A stretch of DNA of 64,000 nucleotides from Larus michahellis (taxonomy: Eukaryota > Chordata > Aves > Charadriiformes > Laridae): positions 1,240,001 to 1,304,000 of the forward strand of contig NC_133906.1 of the NCBI RefSeq assembly GCF_964199755.1, read 5' to 3'. The notes beneath the pieces are model-generated. The model was not told the origin of the DNA, did not search any database, and saw nothing but the letters and a program-made list of their open reading frames with translations. This document shows positions 57,400 through 64,000 of the stretch, piece by piece (within the stretch, counting starts at the first letter, position 1; each line of letters begins with the position of its first letter). The position numbers and the translations under genes were made by a program.

Positions 57400-59077
57400 T
57401 TAGACCAAAAGCAGTGGACATTTATTCCTCAATTTGTGCAAGAGTGTAAAGATGCATCGGAAAAATGGCTGGGACAGACCCCTGTGGCCGGAGAGCTGGA
57501 GGCCACAGCCTCTCCTTCATAGTCGATGGCTTTGTTTACAATTCTACTAAGAGGAGATAAACTTGCAGACTCACCTATTTCACACCAACGATGCTGGCAA
57601 ATACACTTGTATACAAAGAAAAGTTTCAAACTACATTATTTTTTTTTTTCCACTAGATTCAAGTGAAGACTTTGTTCAAAAAAAAAAAAAGACACATACA
57701 AGTACAATTTAAAACTGTATGAACATTTGCAAATGTTTAGTGCAAAGTAATTATGTAAAAGCTACATTTTATGAAAGTTTGTGCTGATGTGTTTGGTAGG
57801 TTTGTTGTTTGTTTTTTTTTTTCCTGTCTCTTTTTTTACCCTTTTACATCCATTATTTTAGTTACATAAGGTTTCACTTACCTACAGTACATACGCATTG
57901 TGTTAGGTCCCATGCAAGTGGGAATAATACCATTAGGCTTTGTAAAAAAAAAAAAAAAAAAACCGTCACTCAGATTCTCATTTAGTAAACTGCTTATTTG
58001 GTTTTTAACAGTCAAGTTCCTGGCACACTACACAGCCTGATTTCATGTTAAGTGCTTCAAAGCTTATGTTTGTCCCGTTCAGGTGCACGGCCTGGTGTGA
58101 TGCGAACCCAAACCGCTTCGTGAGGCTTCCGAATGCAACCAGTCGCGAATGCAAATGTTTTCCAGAACTCCACCGTTTTAAGTTTTAGCCTGTAACAAAC
58201 TGCTCTCCAAATTAAAAGCCTATTCACACAAAGTTATATGTAATGACTGTAGTAATCAGTTTATTACACAGATTAATCATTCTTGAACGTACAAGCTCCA
58301 GGGGAGCGGTTGGGTCTTTAAATATACACAAGTTTTCTGTCAAATGGATTTTTACCCTTACATCCAGAAAGACCTAAGCAGTTAAAAAACTTAAGAAAAA
58401 TAAGAGCTATTAGCTATGTATTAACTGAGAAACCACATACAAACCAAAAAAAAAAAAGTATGAAGGAGGGGAGAGAGTTGAAACAAATCAACATCACTTG
58501 ATGCACTAATAGCTCCAAATCCATTTAAATGTTGACCGGTTAAACTTCGACCTTAAACACAGGATGTGGGTACAGTTTATCTCATTGGTCATAACATTTA
58601 CCTAAGGTGTAGGTCCTTCAGAATAAAATGAATACAGAAACAGCTTCAAGTTCTTCACCTTGCTTTTCATAACTGTTATGAGTTTAAAAGGATTCCACTT
58701 AAAAAAAGCCTTCGTGGATCAGCAACACCGTCCCTAGAAATATGAAATCCACCATAGCTCGCCCATTCACATTTTATTACCCAATTTAAATCAAACGAGG
58801 AACGCTTTTAGGCTCACAAAGTTATGACTGAAGAACCAGCTTTTTCACACACACACTTCTCTGCTAGGAGTCAATGTTGGTACGGGGAAAATACAGTATT
58901 TCTATTTTGTTGTTCCAAGTATGTACAACACGCAGCACTGCTGTATCAGGTAAACATGTGCACAGGGGAAGATGAGGCGTGGGCTCATAGAAAGCAGTCA
59001 AATGGAAATCAAAAGGACTTTCTCTTTCAGAGTTCCCCTATCTTTATTTGTAGAGGTTATCCAATAATTTCTTTTAA
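57400..59077 (-). other. UBE2D2: UBE2D2 3' untranslated region
   Basis: Runs leftward from the UBE2D2 stop codon. The likely end is set by AATAAA on the minus strand at 57,421-57,426, predicting cleavage near 57,400-57,410. Earlier alternative signals are AATAAA at 58,773-58,778 and 58,260-58,265. The composition is AT-rich and unlike the DNA to its left, with several U-rich (A-rich on plus) runs such as 57,945-57,961. A Pumilio-type element TGTACATA (minus strand) is at 58,920-58,927. Length of about 1.7 kb is typical for a vertebrate ubiquitin E2 3' UTR. The exact end is inferred. Confidence 0.75.
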
Positions 59078-59123
59078 TTACATCGCATACTTCTGAGTCC
59101 ATTCCCGAGCTATTCTGTTGTAC
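59078..59123 (-). CDS. UBE2D2: UBE2D2 last coding exon, E2 ubiquitin-conjugating enzyme
   Basis: UBE2D2 is a class I E2 of the UbcH5 family. It takes ubiquitin from E1 on a catalytic cysteine and works with many RING and HECT E3 ligases in cytosol and nucleus. This exon begins after a minus-strand acceptor (ACAG|GTAC, 59,124/59,123) with the third base of the Lys133 codon, and encodes YNRIAREWTQKYAM followed by TAA. The tail forms the last alpha helix of the UBC fold. The Ile-Ala pair fits UBE2D2. UBE2D3 carries Ile-Ser and UBE2D1 His-Ala at these places. The protein is 147 residues in the family, so these are residues 134-147 and the true C-terminus. The protein is nearly invariant among vertebrates. 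Confidence 0.96.

Positions 59124-64000
<4,877 letters not shown>

Overview
The window is vertebrate nuclear DNA, most likely from a bird. Seven fragments of CR1-type LINEs are present in both orientations. The sequence is very GC-rich with many minisatellites, as on avian small chromosomes, and the only recognisable gene has introns, a poly(A) signal and a vertebrate protein sequence. The species cannot be determined from the sequence.

Only one gene can be identified with confidence: the 3' end of UBE2D2, a ubiquitin-conjugating E2 enzyme, on the minus strand. Two coding exons (60,893-60,986 and 59,078-59,123) encode residues 103-147, and a 3' UTR of about 1.7 kb ends near 57,400. The residues TDREK and YNRIAREWTQKYAM fit UBE2D2 better than its paralogues. 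The earlier exons, including the one with the catalytic cysteine, lie beyond position 64,000.

Everything left of about 57.4 kb looks non-coding. In mammals CXXC5 follows UBE2D2 in the same orientation, so by inference this stretch is the UBE2D2-CXXC5 intergenic region and perhaps CXXC5 upstream exons and introns. No CXXC5 coding sequence was found, so that part is inferred from synteny only.

Layout. 0-9.4 kb: GC-rich unique DNA, one degenerate minisatellite and three CR1 pieces. 9.4-13.2 kb: a CpG island followed by C-rich tandem repeats. 13.2-28 kb: unique DNA with a purine-rich 21-22 bp minisatellite at 14.8-16.0 kb. 28-30.2 kb: a 12-bp minisatellite abutting a second CpG island. 30.7-40.6 kb: unique DNA with several candidate regulatory elements (a TCF/LEF-FOX cluster, a MEF2/E-box/MEF2 cluster) and a 40-42 bp minisatellite. 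40.7-42.0 kb: a 42-bp minisatellite. 43.3-45.5 kb: a locally triplicated element with one inverted copy. 45.9-46.1 kb: a possible TATA promoter. 47.4-57.4 kb: two long CR1 fragments and unique sequence. 57.4-64 kb: the AT-richer UBE2D2 gene.

The many long open frames in the GC-rich part are by-products of tandem repeats whose period is a multiple of three, or of low stop-codon density. No convincing novel system was found. The most useful leads are the candidate regulatory elements, the triplicated element and the in-frame minisatellites.
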